Notes: a model not told the origin generated them from the sequence alone. A DNA stretch of 64,000 nt from Elusimicrobium sp. (GCA_015062115.1 SUVG01000002.1:175140-239139); one strand, 5' to 3'. Shown: positions 32,957 to 43,300, numbered from the stretch's first letter. Numbers and translations are program-made.

Positions 32957-33748
32957 TTATTTTTCCACTTTAATTTTGCGGAAGGCCCTGTACAAAACGG
33001 CCAAAAGCCCAAAAAGCACATAAAGGGAAAACACGATAAAAATAACATCTTGCGGAAAGCGAATCAACATTACTACCAAGAATACAATTAAAAGTAATGT
33101 CCATACGCTAAGTCCTTTTTCGCGTTTGGATTTGAAAGCCGCATAAGGCACATTGGATACCATGAGAAGCGACAAAATCAGCATGGCAAACCATACAAAG
33201 TTATACAAGTGCGGCAAATAGACGGTTAAAAGGTGAATATTGCGCCCGCCCATGTTGCCTTCCATAATGCTATACGAAATGGCAAACGAGGCCAAAATAG
33301 CGGCCGCGGCCGGGGTTGGCAAACCGGCAAAATATTTTTTGGAACCTTCGCCCGCATAAGCCATTGCGTTGAATTTGGCAAGACGCAATACGCCAAAACA
33401 AGCGTACACACAGGCAATCGGGGCACCCCAAATCGGTTGGGTGTGGAGCACAAAAAAGTACATAAGCATGGCCGGAGCGGTACAGAAAGAAACAGCATCG
33501 GCCAAAGAATCCATTTCCACGCCGAAGTTGCTTTCCGTGCCTAGCAAACGCGCGATGCGTCCGTCGAACATATCAAACACCATGGCGAACAAAATCAGCC
33601 AGCCGGCTTGGGCGAAATTTCCTTTGGTAGCCGCTAAAATAGAGAAGAACCCGCAGGCCAAATTCCCCAAGGTAAAGAGCGACGGAGCCGTAATGGCACC
33701 GGTGTGTTTTAACTTGCTGACGACATTGTTTTCTTTCTTTTCGGTCAT
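32957..33748 (-). CDS. pssA: CDP-diacylglycerol-serine O-phosphatidyltransferase
   Basis: A 263-residue membrane enzyme making phosphatidylserine from CDP-diacylglycerol and serine. The CDP-alcohol phosphotransferase signature is visible as FDMFDGRIARLLGTESNFGV followed by MDSLAD, preserving the DG-AR-G-D-D residues. About seven hydrophobic helices are present. It lies 12 bp after psd with an agagg Shine-Dalgarno, so the two steps to phosphatidylethanolamine are co-transcribed. Confidence 0.93.
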   Translation of the reverse strand: MTEKKENNVVSKLKHTGAITAPSLFTLGNLACGFFSILAATKGNFAQAGWLILFAMVFDMFDGRIARLLGTESNFGVEMDSLADAVSFCTAPAMLMYFFVLHTQPIWGAPIACVYACFGVLRLAKFNAMAYAGEGSKKYFAGLPTPAAAAILASFAISYSIMEGNMGGRNIHLLTVYLPHLYNFVWFAMLILSLLMVSNVPYAAFKSKREKGLSVWTLLLIVFLVVMLIRFPQDVIFIVFSLYVLFGLLAVLYRAFRKIKVEK

Positions 33749-33760
33749 AACTTAAAGCCT

Positions 33761-34429
33761 CTATTTCCACAACGCCAAAACGGTAATACCGCCTTGAACT
33801 TTTTGGCCTTCTTTTACCAGCACGCGCACTTTGTCTTTCGGCAGATATACCGCCACTTGAGAACCGAAGCGCACTAAACCGATATGTTGCCCGACTTTGA
33901 TATCTTGGTCTTTGTTTACCCAGCATTCAATGCGGCGGGCAATAGCCCCGGTGATTTGCTCTACGTGAGCAAAGCGGGCCGGGTCGCCGTCTTTGAAAAG
34001 TTGAATCAAATTGCGTTCGTTTTGATTGGCGGCAGGGTTATTGGCGAAAAGGAAAGTCCCTTTATTGTAAAAAATGTCGCCTACTTTGCCGGAGACCGTC
34101 GCGCGTTGTACGTGGACATCGAAAATAGATAAGAAGATGCGCACTACTACGGAGTTCGGGTCGTCTTCCGTTTTGATGGAAAGCACGGTGCCGTCAGCCG
34201 GGCAGGCAATTTCATCTTCGGTAAAAACGGTTTCGCGTTTCGGGTCGCGGAAGAAAAAGGCGCAAAAGCACGCAACCAACAGACAAATTCCGCCTACAAA
34301 ACGGAACCCGAAAAACAAAAAGACCGCGGCCACGGCCACGGCAATCGCAAAAAATTTAAGCCCCATGGGCAAAACGGTAGAAACCCAACCAAAACACTTG
34401 GAAAAAGTACGGTTGATATCTTCAATCAT
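33761..34429 (-). CDS. psd: Phosphatidylserine decarboxylase proenzyme, short type
   Basis: A 222-residue decarboxylase producing phosphatidylethanolamine. Two hydrophobic segments (22-60) anchor the N-terminus. Motifs are FFRDPKR, CPADGTV and IFDVHVQRA. The self-cleavage site GS lies in VRFGSQVAV, where Ser becomes the pyruvoyl group. The 220-residue length and FGS instead of LGST are typical of the short PSD-A type. It lies 48 bp downstream of tRNA-Leu on the same strand and may be co-transcribed with it. Confidence 0.93.
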   Translation of the reverse strand: MIEDINRTFSKCFGWVSTVLPMGLKFFAIAVAVAAVFLFFGFRFVGGICLLVACFCAFFFRDPKRETVFTEDEIACPADGTVLSIKTEDDPNSVVVRIFLSIFDVHVQRATVSGKVGDIFYNKGTFLFANNPAANQNERNLIQLFKDGDPARFAHVEQITGAIARRIECWVNKDQDIKVGQHIGLVRFGSQVAVYLPKDKVRVLVKEGQKVQGGITVLALWK

Positions 34430-34476
34430 AAGTATTAGTTACTGGTGGGATAAATTAAATGGCAGGAAAGTAAGAG

Positions 34477-34559
34477 TGGGCAGGGGGGGACTTGAACCCC
34501 CACGACCTTGCGGTCAACAGATTTTAAGTCTGTCGCGTCTGCCATTCCGCCACCAGCCC
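34477..34559 (-). tRNA. tRNA-Leu (anticodon UAA)
   Basis: An 83-nt class II tRNA. D-arm TGGCGGAATGGCAGACGC, anticodon arm CAGACTTAAAATCTG giving UAA, short variable arm GACCGCAAGGTC and T-arm GGGGGTTCAAGTCCCCC. The acceptor stem GGGCTGG/CCTGCCC shows a U-U mismatch at pair 5-68. CCA is not encoded. Confidence 0.95.
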
Positions 34560-34609
34560 TCTTATATATTTATTTTAACAAAAAATGCGTTTCTTTGCAC
34601 TCTTTAATT

Positions 34610-35296
34610 TCAAATTATTCCGCCAAATCCTTCCAGAAAGGGATTTTCCTTGATACAATCTTCCGACTTTAGGTAATCAATCAGGTGATTATAATCATTT
34701 AGCGAAATGACATCTTCATCTTCTTCTTTTGTGATGGCAAAGTGGTCGCTGTTTGTGATACGGTGCAAGCGTTTTACAAAAGAGTAGAGGTCTTTGGCTA
34801 CTACTATCTTGTCGTCCTCGTCTCTGCCGAAGGTGATGATTTGTCCGGGGGTTCCCCAGGAATCCGGCGCTAAATCCAGGCCAATGTGATTGCCGCCGCT
34901 ATCCCCACATAAAGGAATCCATTGGGGAATGGAATAGCGTTTTTGAATATAATTTAACGGGGCAGAGGTGGCACACTCGCTCATATCGTTTAAATCTGCT
35001 TCGCTTAGTTCTTCCCGCACTTCTTTCCAAGCAGTCCACTCCCTTAAGATATCCTCTAAGGAATAAAGATGAAATCCTAAGAGGATCCCGCAAAGTTTTT
35101 CTTGTTTTTCGCCGTTATTTATTTTGTAGAGTTGTTTAAATTGCTCGGGTAATAAGAGGCCGATTTTTGCCTCTAACTCGGTAATTTGTTCGTCGGTTGC
35201 GGGAGCGTTTAACTGGTTCAAAATAGAAGGGAATTTGCTTTGAATGGCCTTTTTGTACGCTTCCCAAGGGTTTATTTCGTTTGTGAGATTAGACAT
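34610..35296 (-). CDS. SMI1/KNR4 (SUKH) family protein, orphan immunity-like
   Basis: A 228-residue protein of the SUKH superfamily. The signature includes ITELEAKIGLLLPEQFKQLYKINNG, the middle IPLCGDSGGNHIGLDLAP and GQIITFGRDED. SUKH proteins commonly act as immunity partners of polymorphic toxins, but some have housekeeping roles. No toxin gene lies beside it. The gene is richer in A and T than its neighbours and sits between tRNA-Leu and tmRNA, common insertion spots, suggesting transfer. An actggag Shine-Dalgarno precedes the ATG. Confidence 0.82.
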   Translation of the reverse strand: MSNLTNEINPWEAYKKAIQSKFPSILNQLNAPATDEQITELEAKIGLLLPEQFKQLYKINNGEKQEKLCGILLGFHLYSLEDILREWTAWKEVREELSEADLNDMSECATSAPLNYIQKRYSIPQWIPLCGDSGGNHIGLDLAPDSWGTPGQIITFGRDEDDKIVVAKDLYSFVKRLHRITNSDHFAITKEEDEDVISLNDYNHLIDYLKSEDCIKENPFLEGFGGII

Positions 35297-35317
35297 AGGA
35301 TAACTCCAGTTTCTGCA

Positions 35318-35728
35318 TTATTTTTCGGAGATTTTAAGACTATTGTAAAATTTACGGCAAAATAAAGTTTTAACTCCTAACTTTTTTAAGTCGGCCTGGA
35401 GTTGGCGGTCGTCTGTCACGGCTACCACCCGTTGGCCCGTTTGGGCGGCATAAGCGGCGCGTTCGTAGATGATTTGGTCGGCACTTTCTTCTTCCGAAAA
35501 AGAAATATGAACCCCCGCTCTGTATAGCGGGCCCACCGGGCGGAAAGAGCCGTCAAAAACCACTTCGTATTGATGCATGCAGTAGTGTTCGTCTCGGGAA
35601 ATATCGGTGAGAAAATCTAAAAAATCGGCGGTTATTTCTTCTTCCGAGCGGGCAAATTCGTACAGAAAACTGCGCACTAAATTAAGGCCGTCAATTAAAT
35701 AAAGGGTAGATTTTGTGGTTACATACAT
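35318..35728 (-). CDS. NYN-domain (YacP-like) putative RNase
   Basis: A 136-residue PIN-fold protein. Acidic metal-site motifs are spread as expected: LIDGLNLVRS (Asp13), VVFDGSF, ADQIIYERA and VVAVTDDRQLQ. The family includes YacP/Rae1, a ribosome-associated mRNA endonuclease in Bacillus; function here is inferred only from fold. No clear Shine-Dalgarno is seen. The gene is divergent from tmRNA, which is suggestive given that both act on translation. Confidence 0.78.
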   Translation of the reverse strand: MYVTTKSTLYLIDGLNLVRSFLYEFARSEEEITADFLDFLTDISRDEHYCMHQYEVVFDGSFRPVGPLYRAGVHISFSEEESADQIIYERAAYAAQTGQRVVAVTDDRQLQADLKKLGVKTLFCRKFYNSLKISEK

Positions 35729-35754
35729 ATTTTATTTGCCTATCTTGCAAAAAA

Positions 35755-35782
35755 TTGTTATAAGAAAATGATACAATATAAT
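35755..35782 (+). promoter_or_regulatory. Promoter of tmRNA
   Basis: TTGTTA (35755-35760), a 16-bp spacer and TATAAT (35777-35782), with the mature 5' end about 40 bp downstream, leaving a short 5' precursor for RNase P. Confidence 0.55.
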
Positions 35783-35822
35783 GCTAAATTGTAGGAAGGT
35801 CTTTGACAATTTCCGTATTTAC

Positions 35823-36166
35823 GGGGGTGTAATAGATTCGACGGGTATCTGTTGCCGCCCGGGAGCAAGTGCCGGTTGGCCAGGCCGGCTAAAATAGGGC
35901 CAAAAAAATAAGCAACAACAATCAAGTTGCCTGGGCTAACGCTTAGTCCCACCGCTCCTTTAGTGTCTTCCATGCGCTAGAGGGTTGCGGTCACAACATG
36001 GAACGCGGTAAAGCGGGCGCGGTTCGTCCGGCTTTACTTAAGACTCACGAACCAAACCGCAAACGTGCCGTTTCGCGCTTAGTTTGCGGTTATGATAGCG
36101 AAACTAAACTTGTAGAGCCTGGGAGGAAAAGATGTTCGGACGGGGGTGCGAATCCCCCCACCTCCA
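35823..36166 (+). ncRNA. ssrA: tmRNA (ssrA)
   Basis: A 344-nt transfer-messenger RNA for ribosome rescue. The tRNA-like ends pair as GGGGGTG with CACCTCC, followed by discriminator A; CCA is not encoded. The conserved opening TAATAGATTCGACGGG and the closing GTTCGGACGGGGGTGCGAATCCCCC T-arm are present. The most plausible tag frame runs from AGC 35911 to TAG 35946 and gives SNNNQVAWANA, a hydrophobic ending suited to proteolysis. The alternative frame starting at GCA 35912 would give a longer, less typical peptide. The lone promoter lies at 35755-35782. Confidence 0.95.
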
Positions 36167-36239
36167 CTTTTATATAAGTAAACCGGATGCGGAAATTGCA
36201 AGATAACAAGAAGATTTTACCTTTATAACGGGAGAAATT

Positions 36240-37649
36240 ATGGCAACGGAAATTAAGTTCGGCACCGATGGTTGGAGAGGCGTAATTGCTTGGGATTTTA
36301 CTTTTGAAAATGTCCGCCGTATGGCACAGGCCTTGGCAGATTATATCAACGAAAATGCCCCCAGCGACGAAAAAGGAAAACTGCCCAAAATTTTTGTAGG
36401 ATATGACCGTCGTTTCATGTCGGATTTGTTCGCCGCCGATATTGCCAGTATCTTCCGTTCTAACAAAATTGATGTTACCCTGTCCGATCGCCCCGTTTCC
36501 ACTCCCGTGGCCGCGTGCTTGAGTTTAAGTAAATTTTGGATGAGCATTATGGTAACCGCCAGCCATAACCCGGCCAATTACAATGGTATTAAAATTAAAT
36601 TAGCCGGCGGTTCTGCTTCTTCTCGCGTAACCAAAGAAGTGGAAGACTTTTTAGACTGCAATTCCATTTTGCTTCTTTACGGACAAAAAGCCGAACAAAA
36701 AGATTTGACTGATGTTTACTTTAAGTATGTATCCGGTCATGTAAACACCAAAAAACTACAAACCTTTAAGGGCAAAGTAGTAATGGATTATATGCACGGC
36801 GCGGCGGCCGGATATATGGATAAATTCCTGCCTTCCAAACAAATCATTTCCCTGCGTGCCGAACATGACCCCACTTTTGGGGGGATTCAGCCCGAACCGG
36901 TGGAAAAGAATTTAGCCGTTTTGAAGAAAACCGTGCTTGAAAAGAAAGCCGCTCTCGGTGTAGCCTTTGACGGCGACGGAGACCGGGTGGCATTGGTGGA
37001 TGAAAAAGGTTTTTATTTGACCCCTTGCCAAATCGCCGCGGTATTGTGCGATTACCTGATTAAACATAAAAAACTGAAAGGGAAAATCGTGCAAACGGTT
37101 TCCATGGGGTATTTGCTTAGACGTATCGCCCGCAAGTACGACATGATGTTTGAAGAAGTAAATGTCGGGTTCAAACATGTAGCCGAACGCATGGCCCTGG
37201 AAGAAGTAGCCTTCGGGGTGGAAGAATCCGGCGGTTTTGCCTGGCGCGGAAACCTGCCTGACCGGGACGGTTTAACGGTTGCTTTGGCGTTCTTGGAAGT
37301 GATGGCTGTTACCGGCAAAAAAGCCAGCGAACTTTGCGCGGGTATCGCCGAGGAATATGGCGCCTCCGTCTATTTGCGCCGCGATTTACCGCTTACCAAG
37401 CCGCTTGATAAAGCCGCTTTAACGGAAAAACTGCGCAAGAAATTGCCGAAAAAAATTAACGGTCACAAAGTAGCGGAACTTTTAACTTTTGACGGCTTAA
37501 AAATTTTACTTGATAACGACGAGTGGTTGTTGTTGCGCCCGTCCGGCACGGAACCCGTGTTGCGCGTATATGCGGAAAGCGTAACCAAAAAGGATACGCA
37601 AGCCTTGTTAGATTTTGGCGAAAAATTGGCCACCCCGTATTTGAAATAG
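36240..37649 (+). CDS. Phosphohexomutase (phosphoglucomutase/phosphomannomutase)
   Basis: A 469-residue alpha-D-phosphohexomutase interconverting hexose 1- and 6-phosphates. Domain motifs in order: FGTDGWRG, the phosphoserine loop TASHNP, the metal loop DGDGDR, a sugar-recognition segment EESGGFAW and the phosphate-binding loop RPSGTEPVLRVY. Glucose, mannose or glucosamine specificity is undecided. A cgggagaa Shine-Dalgarno precedes ATG 36240. A single-domain response regulator follows by 7 bp. Confidence 0.92.
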   Translation: MATEIKFGTDGWRGVIAWDFTFENVRRMAQALADYINENAPSDEKGKLPKIFVGYDRRFMSDLFAADIASIFRSNKIDVTLSDRPVSTPVAACLSLSKFWMSIMVTASHNPANYNGIKIKLAGGSASSRVTKEVEDFLDCNSILLLYGQKAEQKDLTDVYFKYVSGHVNTKKLQTFKGKVVMDYMHGAAAGYMDKFLPSKQIISLRAEHDPTFGGIQPEPVEKNLAVLKKTVLEKKAALGVAFDGDGDRVALVDEKGFYLTPCQIAAVLCDYLIKHKKLKGKIVQTVSMGYLLRRIARKYDMMFEEVNVGFKHVAERMALEEVAFGVEESGGFAWRGNLPDRDGLTVALAFLEVMAVTGKKASELCAGIAEEYGASVYLRRDLPLTKPLDKAALTEKLRKKLPKKINGHKVAELLTFDGLKILLDNDEWLLLRPSGTEPVLRVYAESVTKKDTQALLDFGEKLATPYLK

Positions 37650-37656
37650 ATTCTTT

Positions 37657-38016
37657 ATGCTAAAAATCGCTCTTGTAGATGATTCCGTTATTTTGCGTTC
37701 TGCCATTAAGAACGTGTTAGAATCTTCCGGTTTTGAGATAGTGTTAGAAGCTGGCGGTTCTGCGGAATTGTTTGCGGGGTTGGAGGAAAAAAAGGCGGAT
37801 GTCGTTTTGTTGGATATTTTTTTCCCGACGGAAAACGGATTGGATATTTTGGCAAAAATAAAAAAAATGTTTCCGCAGACAAAAGTGTTAATCGTTACCG
37901 GACTCAGGCAAGACACTATTTTGGAAGAGGCCCAACGCTTAGGTGCGGACGGCGTGTTGTATAAGCCGTTTGATACGGACGAACTGCTAGCCACGATTCA
38001 TCGCATTATTCAATAA
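37657..38016 (+). CDS. Single-domain response regulator (CheY-like)
   Basis: A 119-residue receiver domain without an output domain. Asp8/Asp9 form the acidic pair, Asp53 in LLDIFFP is the phosphoacceptor, Thr in IVTG and Lys in YKPF complete the switch residues. No kinase is adjacent, so the partner is unknown. It lies 7 bp after the mutase gene and ends in a terminator. Confidence 0.9.
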   Translation: MLKIALVDDSVILRSAIKNVLESSGFEIVLEAGGSAELFAGLEEKKADVVLLDIFFPTENGLDILAKIKKMFPQTKVLIVTGLRQDTILEEAQRLGADGVLYKPFDTDELLATIHRIIQ

Positions 38017-38017
38017 T

Positions 38018-38049
38018 AAAAAACCCTCCGTACAGGAGGGTTTTTTATT
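38018..38049 (+). terminator. Bidirectional terminator after the CheY-like gene
   Basis: Stem ccctcc/ggaggg (38024-38040) flanked by an A-run and six T; it also suits the converging lpt gene. Confidence 0.85.
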
Positions 38050-38067
38050 TGGTAAAGTCGAGCCTTC

Positions 38068-39153
38068 TTATAGTCGTAGCCACTTAAATTCCGCAAACAA
38101 TAATACCGAGAAAAATACCACCGGCCCCCAACCTGCCACAAAGGGGTTAATATATCCGTTTTCCCCGAAGGAAGTGAACATGGACATCATCCACCAAAAG
38201 GTAAATGCGATTACAATGGAGGCTAAAATGTTCAAAATCTTACTTTTTCGGCGGGAACTGATAGCAAACGGCATACCCAGCAAACACATAATAACGGTTA
38301 CAAACGGACTCGCCAAGCGCGATTGGCGCATGGTTTCGGCAGAGTAGTGCGCCAGGCCGCTTTTCTTTTGGAAATTGATGCGTTTGGTTAAATCCCGAAT
38401 ACTCAATAAATCGGGATCGGTTTTATCGACGGACATATCTTCCGGCTTGGTTTGCACGGGTGAAGCGGTTTGTTCAAAGATTTCTTCTTCCGTATCCATT
38501 TCGTTGGCAAAAGTGCGTTTGATGCCATTGGCAAATAACCAACTGGAAGAGTCCGGATCCCACACCATTTGTTCCGCAATGATTTGGTTGGCAATATCCC
38601 ACTCGTCGGTGTAAGTGTCCACGGAAACATTTTTCATGGAGCCTTTTTTTAAGTCCACTTCTTTAGCAAACAACATTTGATAGGGGGAAATTTTAATAAC
38701 AACATCTTTTTCCGCGTATTGGTTAAAATCGGTACGCGCTTTTACGCGGGTGTAGTATATTTCGTCCGCTTTAATGTTAAGCGGCGGAACTACAAATTCC
38801 TGCATCAGCATGGTTGCTGCTACGACGGTTAAAATACACGCAATAATCGGCTTAAACAAATCTCTGGGTGCAAACCCGCCCGCCACGCAGGCTGTCCACT
38901 CTCCGTTAGAAACCATTTCGGAAATGGTGGAAATAGCCCCTAATAAACAGGCTACCGGCATAATTGTAGTTAACCAGTTAGGGAAAGTAAGAAACGAGTA
39001 AGAGAGTACATCTAAAATGGTGGTAGTGCCGTTTCCCAGATTTTTCATTTTTTCAAAAGTGTCACCCAATACGACTAAGGCGGCAAAAACCCCCAGGGCA
39101 AAGAAAAACGGCCCCCAAAATTTTTTGGCAATATAAATATAAATGCGATACAT
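38068..39153 (-). CDS. LPS export permease, YjgP/YjgQ family (LptG/LptF), downstream copy
   Basis: A 361-residue inner-membrane subunit of the Lpt exporter that extracts LPS with LptB. Six hydrophobic helices are arranged three, periplasmic beta-jellyroll, three; the jellyroll covers about residues 120-260. The conserved opening with LGDTFEKMKNL and the AGGFAPRDLFKPI coupling helix fit YjgP/YjgQ. It lies 2 bp after its paralogue. Which of the two is LptF and which LptG is not decided. Confidence 0.88.
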   Translation of the reverse strand: MYRIYIYIAKKFWGPFFFALGVFAALVVLGDTFEKMKNLGNGTTTILDVLSYSFLTFPNWLTTIMPVACLLGAISTISEMVSNGEWTACVAGGFAPRDLFKPIIACILTVVAATMLMQEFVVPPLNIKADEIYYTRVKARTDFNQYAEKDVVIKISPYQMLFAKEVDLKKGSMKNVSVDTYTDEWDIANQIIAEQMVWDPDSSSWLFANGIKRTFANEMDTEEEIFEQTASPVQTKPEDMSVDKTDPDLLSIRDLTKRINFQKKSGLAHYSAETMRQSRLASPFVTVIMCLLGMPFAISSRRKSKILNILASIVIAFTFWWMMSMFTSFGENGYINPFVAGWGPVVFFSVLLFAEFKWLRL

Positions 39154-39155
39154 AA

Positions 39156-40250
39156 CTAAATATTAAGCCTCTTTTTCCAAAGCCAGTAGGCTACTCCCGC
39201 TCCGGTAAAAATGGGCAACCACGGGCCGGGATAGGATATCCACCCGTATTTTTTACCAAGGGAGAGGCCAAAAGTCATCAACAGATAAAAAGTGAAAATA
39301 ATGATGACGCTAAACAACATACCCCAGCCCTTGTTAGTCCGTTTACCGAACGAAAAACCAATCGGGCAACTGACAAACAATAAAATAATCGGCGACAACG
39401 CAAGCACATTTCTCATACTGATGGTGGTTTTATATTCGTTGGCCAATTTTTCTTCTACCAGCCCCGTACGCAATAAACGCAGGAGTTTGGTGGTGGTCAT
39501 TTCGCCCACTTTGCGGCTGCGTTCGCGGTCGCGCACGAGGGAAATACTCATGGTGTAATCATCAAAGTTGGCGGCGATAATGGAACTGTTATTTTTTTCG
39601 TCAATGCGTTGCATTTGTCCGTCTTCCAAATGTAAACCAATGGCGGTATCGGTCAAGATTACTTTGCCCGAAGTGGCATTTACTTTGGTGCTCAAAGCCC
39701 CTTCATCGTTTTTCTTGATTAAGTGAATCAGTTGCGCCGTGTGGGTGGAGGGGTCTAACTTTTCCAAGTACAAATCCCAATCTCCCAAGTTGATAAAAGT
39801 TTTAGGTTCTAAGGTTACTTTGGTAATTTTACTGCGGGCTTCTTCGCGGCGTTCCAAAAAGCGTTTGTAACTGCGGGGGGTTAACCAGTTGCCCAACACA
39901 AAGAGTAGTACCGATAGAGAAACCGCGCAAATAAGCAACGGCCGCACGATTTCCTTAAACGAAAATCCGGCTGCGCGCAAGGCAATCAGTTCGCCGTGTT
40001 CGCTCATAGAAGTTAAGGTTAACAGTACCGCAATTTGAAAAGCCATCGGTGCGCTTAAGCAAAACACATCGGGCAGTAAATTAAACAGAGAAGAAGCAAT
40101 CCACCCGATACCGGTGCCGTATGTCATGGCCATATCCAGTACTTTGATGGAGCGCATCATAAAAATAACAAAGGTCAAAATGCCCGTTACCCCGGCAAAA
40201 AAGGTAAGCAGGCTTTTGGCTATATAGCGGGAAAAGATGCTAATGTTCAT
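39156..40250 (-). CDS. LPS export permease, YjgP/YjgQ family (LptF/LptG), upstream copy
   Basis: A 364-residue paralogue of the next gene with the same topology: three helices, a periplasmic domain of about 150 residues and three helices. The coupling motif is ELIALRAAGFSFKEIVRPL. It is the first gene of the pair. An extended -10 lies 7 nt before the ATG, so the transcript is probably leaderless. It is divergent from the SprA-like gene; the shared 115-bp region holds both promoters. Confidence 0.88.
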   Translation of the reverse strand: MNISIFSRYIAKSLLTFFAGVTGILTFVIFMMRSIKVLDMAMTYGTGIGWIASSLFNLLPDVFCLSAPMAFQIAVLLTLTSMSEHGELIALRAAGFSFKEIVRPLLICAVSLSVLLFVLGNWLTPRSYKRFLERREEARSKITKVTLEPKTFINLGDWDLYLEKLDPSTHTAQLIHLIKKNDEGALSTKVNATSGKVILTDTAIGLHLEDGQMQRIDEKNNSSIIAANFDDYTMSISLVRDRERSRKVGEMTTTKLLRLLRTGLVEEKLANEYKTTISMRNVLALSPIILLFVSCPIGFSFGKRTNKGWGMLFSVIIIFTFYLLMTFGLSLGKKYGWISYPGPWLPIFTGAGVAYWLWKKRLNI

Positions 40251-40257
40251 CTTTATT

Positions 40258-40266
40258 ATTCTAACA
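40258..40266 (-). promoter_or_regulatory. Extended -10 promoter of the lpt pair, leaderless
   Basis: TG-T-TAGAAT on the minus strand (hexamer 40258-40263), 7 nt before the ATG at 40250, no Shine-Dalgarno. Confidence 0.6.
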
Positions 40267-40365
40267 AAATATCACGCTATAGGGGCGGAAAATCATAGGG
40301 GGGCGGGTAAATCGTACGCGCGGGGCGGAATTATTATAAAATGAAAAGATGAGGTATTTTTCCCT

Positions 40366-43300
40366 ATGAAAATACTGCGGCTTTTTGTCGCCCTTTTGTT
40401 AAGCCTCCAGTTTATGTTCGCCCCGCCTGCGGGTGCCGAAACGTTGCCTTACACCCTGGTGGACAGAAACCAATATTCCATTTTCGAAGAAGACCAAGCC
40501 GCCCAACGGGAAGAAGAACTGCAAATTACCGACCCGCCGGACGATGCCCAACTGCTTAAATACTCTACCGAGTTTTGGCGTCAGGCGGTTACCGCGGTGG
40601 AGGGCTCCTACCAATTGGATAAAGACCCCGAACCAATCCCCGACTTAACCCTGCTGAACCCTACCCTTTCCTTGCCCATTTACGGCACGAGCATTGCTTT
40701 AACGGGGCGTTATGTGTTGGGATTTAAGTTTGCCGGTAAAAAATACAAGGAAGACGATAATAACGATATTGACGACCGCAACACTCACAGCGTGGAAATG
40801 GCGCAAGAACTGCAACTGAAAATGCAGGGTAAAATTTTAGAACGTGTTTTTGTGGATATCGATTACGACGACCAACGCGAAGAGGAAAAAACCATTTCCG
40901 TGGCATATCGCGGTAAACCCGGGGAACTCGTGCAGGTGGCCGAGTTTGGGGATATCAATTTGGCACTTCCGCAGACGGAATTTATCGCTTACCAAAAGCA
41001 ACTTTTCGGGGCAAAGATGCACCTGCAACACAAAAATGCCAACCTGTATTTGATCGGTTCGCAAACCAAGGGTTCCAGTAAGCAAAAGCAATTTATCGGC
41101 AGCAGTGTATCGGAAATCGTTTCAATTGCCGATACCGACTATATCCGTCGTAAATACTACGATTTAACCTTCGGCGGAAATATCCACCCCATTGATAACG
41201 ACACCGCTTATCTTCAATGGCGCGATGAAGTAGGCAATATTTCTCCCGGCACGGAAGAAATTTATTTGGATAGCAACACTACTTCTTCCGACTATGTGCC
41301 GATTAACAAAACGGCTACGGACTATTTGGGTACGGTGCCGTATCAAGCCCAATGGGAACTGCTGGTGCGCGGGGTGGACTACACCGTGGACTATGCCCGC
41401 GGTATTATTACTTTTAACCGTTCCATTTCAGCCGAAAGTGTACTGGCGGTAGATTACAGAAGTACCCGTGGGGAACAGTTAAGCGCTCTGGGGGCTACGC
41501 CTAACACCATTAAACTCATCAAAACCGAAAACGATAAGCCCTTGGAGTCTTCCGGTGAAGAAACCGCCAATAAGTTGGAGATGAAAACTTTTTACAACAT
41601 CGGCGCACAAAAAATTACCCAAGATAACGGTAAAGGGAACTTCATTTTGCGTTTGATGGACGCCAACGGCCAAGAAGTAGGGGAACAGGCTTCGCCCAAG
41701 CAAGTCTATCCCCGTACGATTGAGGTTGATTTTGATAAAGGGCTCTTTGAACTGCAAAGCCGCATGGTGGACGATTTAGGGCTTTACAATGTAACCCCTA
41801 CTTCGTCGCGCAACCGCACTTTTAAGATTCAATACGAATCTACGGTTAAAACTTATTTTATTGAATCGGATATTGTTATCGAGTCCGAAAGCGTAAAATT
41901 AAACGGTCGTGCTTTAACGCGTAATAACGACTACTACATTGATTACACTTCCGGTTTTATCACCTTCTACAAAGGCGATGAAATTACCGAAAATTCCGTT
42001 ATCGATATCACTTATGATACGACCACCGGTTCCAGTTCCAATAACTCGGTGTTGGGTGGCCGCTTGGATTATCACTTGTTTGATAAAATCGTTATGGGCG
42101 CGACCCTTTTGCAAGAAGGCGGAGACAAACCCTCCACCGTTCCGCAGGTAGGAGCCTATAACAAAAACATCTTGGTGTACGGAGCGGACATTAACGGGAA
42201 AGATATTAAACTGGCCGAGCCGGTGTCGGTAGATTTCAGTGCCGAAGTAGCCAAAAGCCGCAAAGATCAAAATATGTTCGGCTATGCCATGGTGGACAGC
42301 ATGAACGAAACGCAGGAAAAAGTATCCGGCTCGCACGATTTTAGAGAGTGGATAATTGCTTCCAACCCCAACGACAAACCTAACTTTTTAAGTGCGATTC
42401 GCTGGGACACGCAAGACTTGCCTTCGTTAGAAATTAACCCCAACTCCATAGCCAACTATAACGATAAACAGCAAGTGTTGGTTATTAACTACGATTTCAG
42501 CCAAAGCGTTGGCGCATACGCGGATAGAGACGAAGTTTCTATCGTCTATCCGCTTAGCACCAGCGGTATTGATTTGTCCGAAAAAACCTCGTTCGAACTT
42601 ACCATGCTTGGCGAAGAAGGCGGCCCGCAAGTCAACTTTACTTTCGGTAACATTTCGGAATACTCCGATAATTCCTTCGGTATGGACACGCAGTGCGGAA
42701 CGGGAGTACCCAAGACCGAGGATATCTACTGCCGTAATAGTTTGGCCCCGAACGAAGATATCGGCTGGCTTTACACCAACCCGGACGGTAATAGCGAACG
42801 CTACAATCCGTTTGTTTACAATATGTATAACCCCGAATCCCAACCTAACGGCCGTATTGATACGCAAGATTTGAATAATAACGGCAAATACGATGATGCC
42901 GATGCGTTGGCGTTACCGAACGGACAGGGGAACTTCGGTTTTGCGGGGGCTTCTATTGACGGACTGACGGACAGTTACGCCACCAACACCAAATGGCAAA
43001 CCTATACGGCCCCGCTTTTAATTAACGATAAAGAGGCCTGGACGGCGGTGCGCCATTTGCGTATTACCCTTAAAAAAGGACAAAAAACAAAAGGGCAGAT
43101 TAAAATTGCCAATGTGTCTTTGTCCGGCACGGCATGGAACCCGAAAGAAGGGGTTTCGGCAGATATTTTCTCGGTGGCGGGGATCAACAATGTGGATAAT
43201 ACCCACTATCAACCCATTTTTGCCGACCGCCGCGGGGACGGTTTGAAAGTATTTAATTATCTTTACGGCTCTGTGGATAATTATAAACGCAGTAACGATT

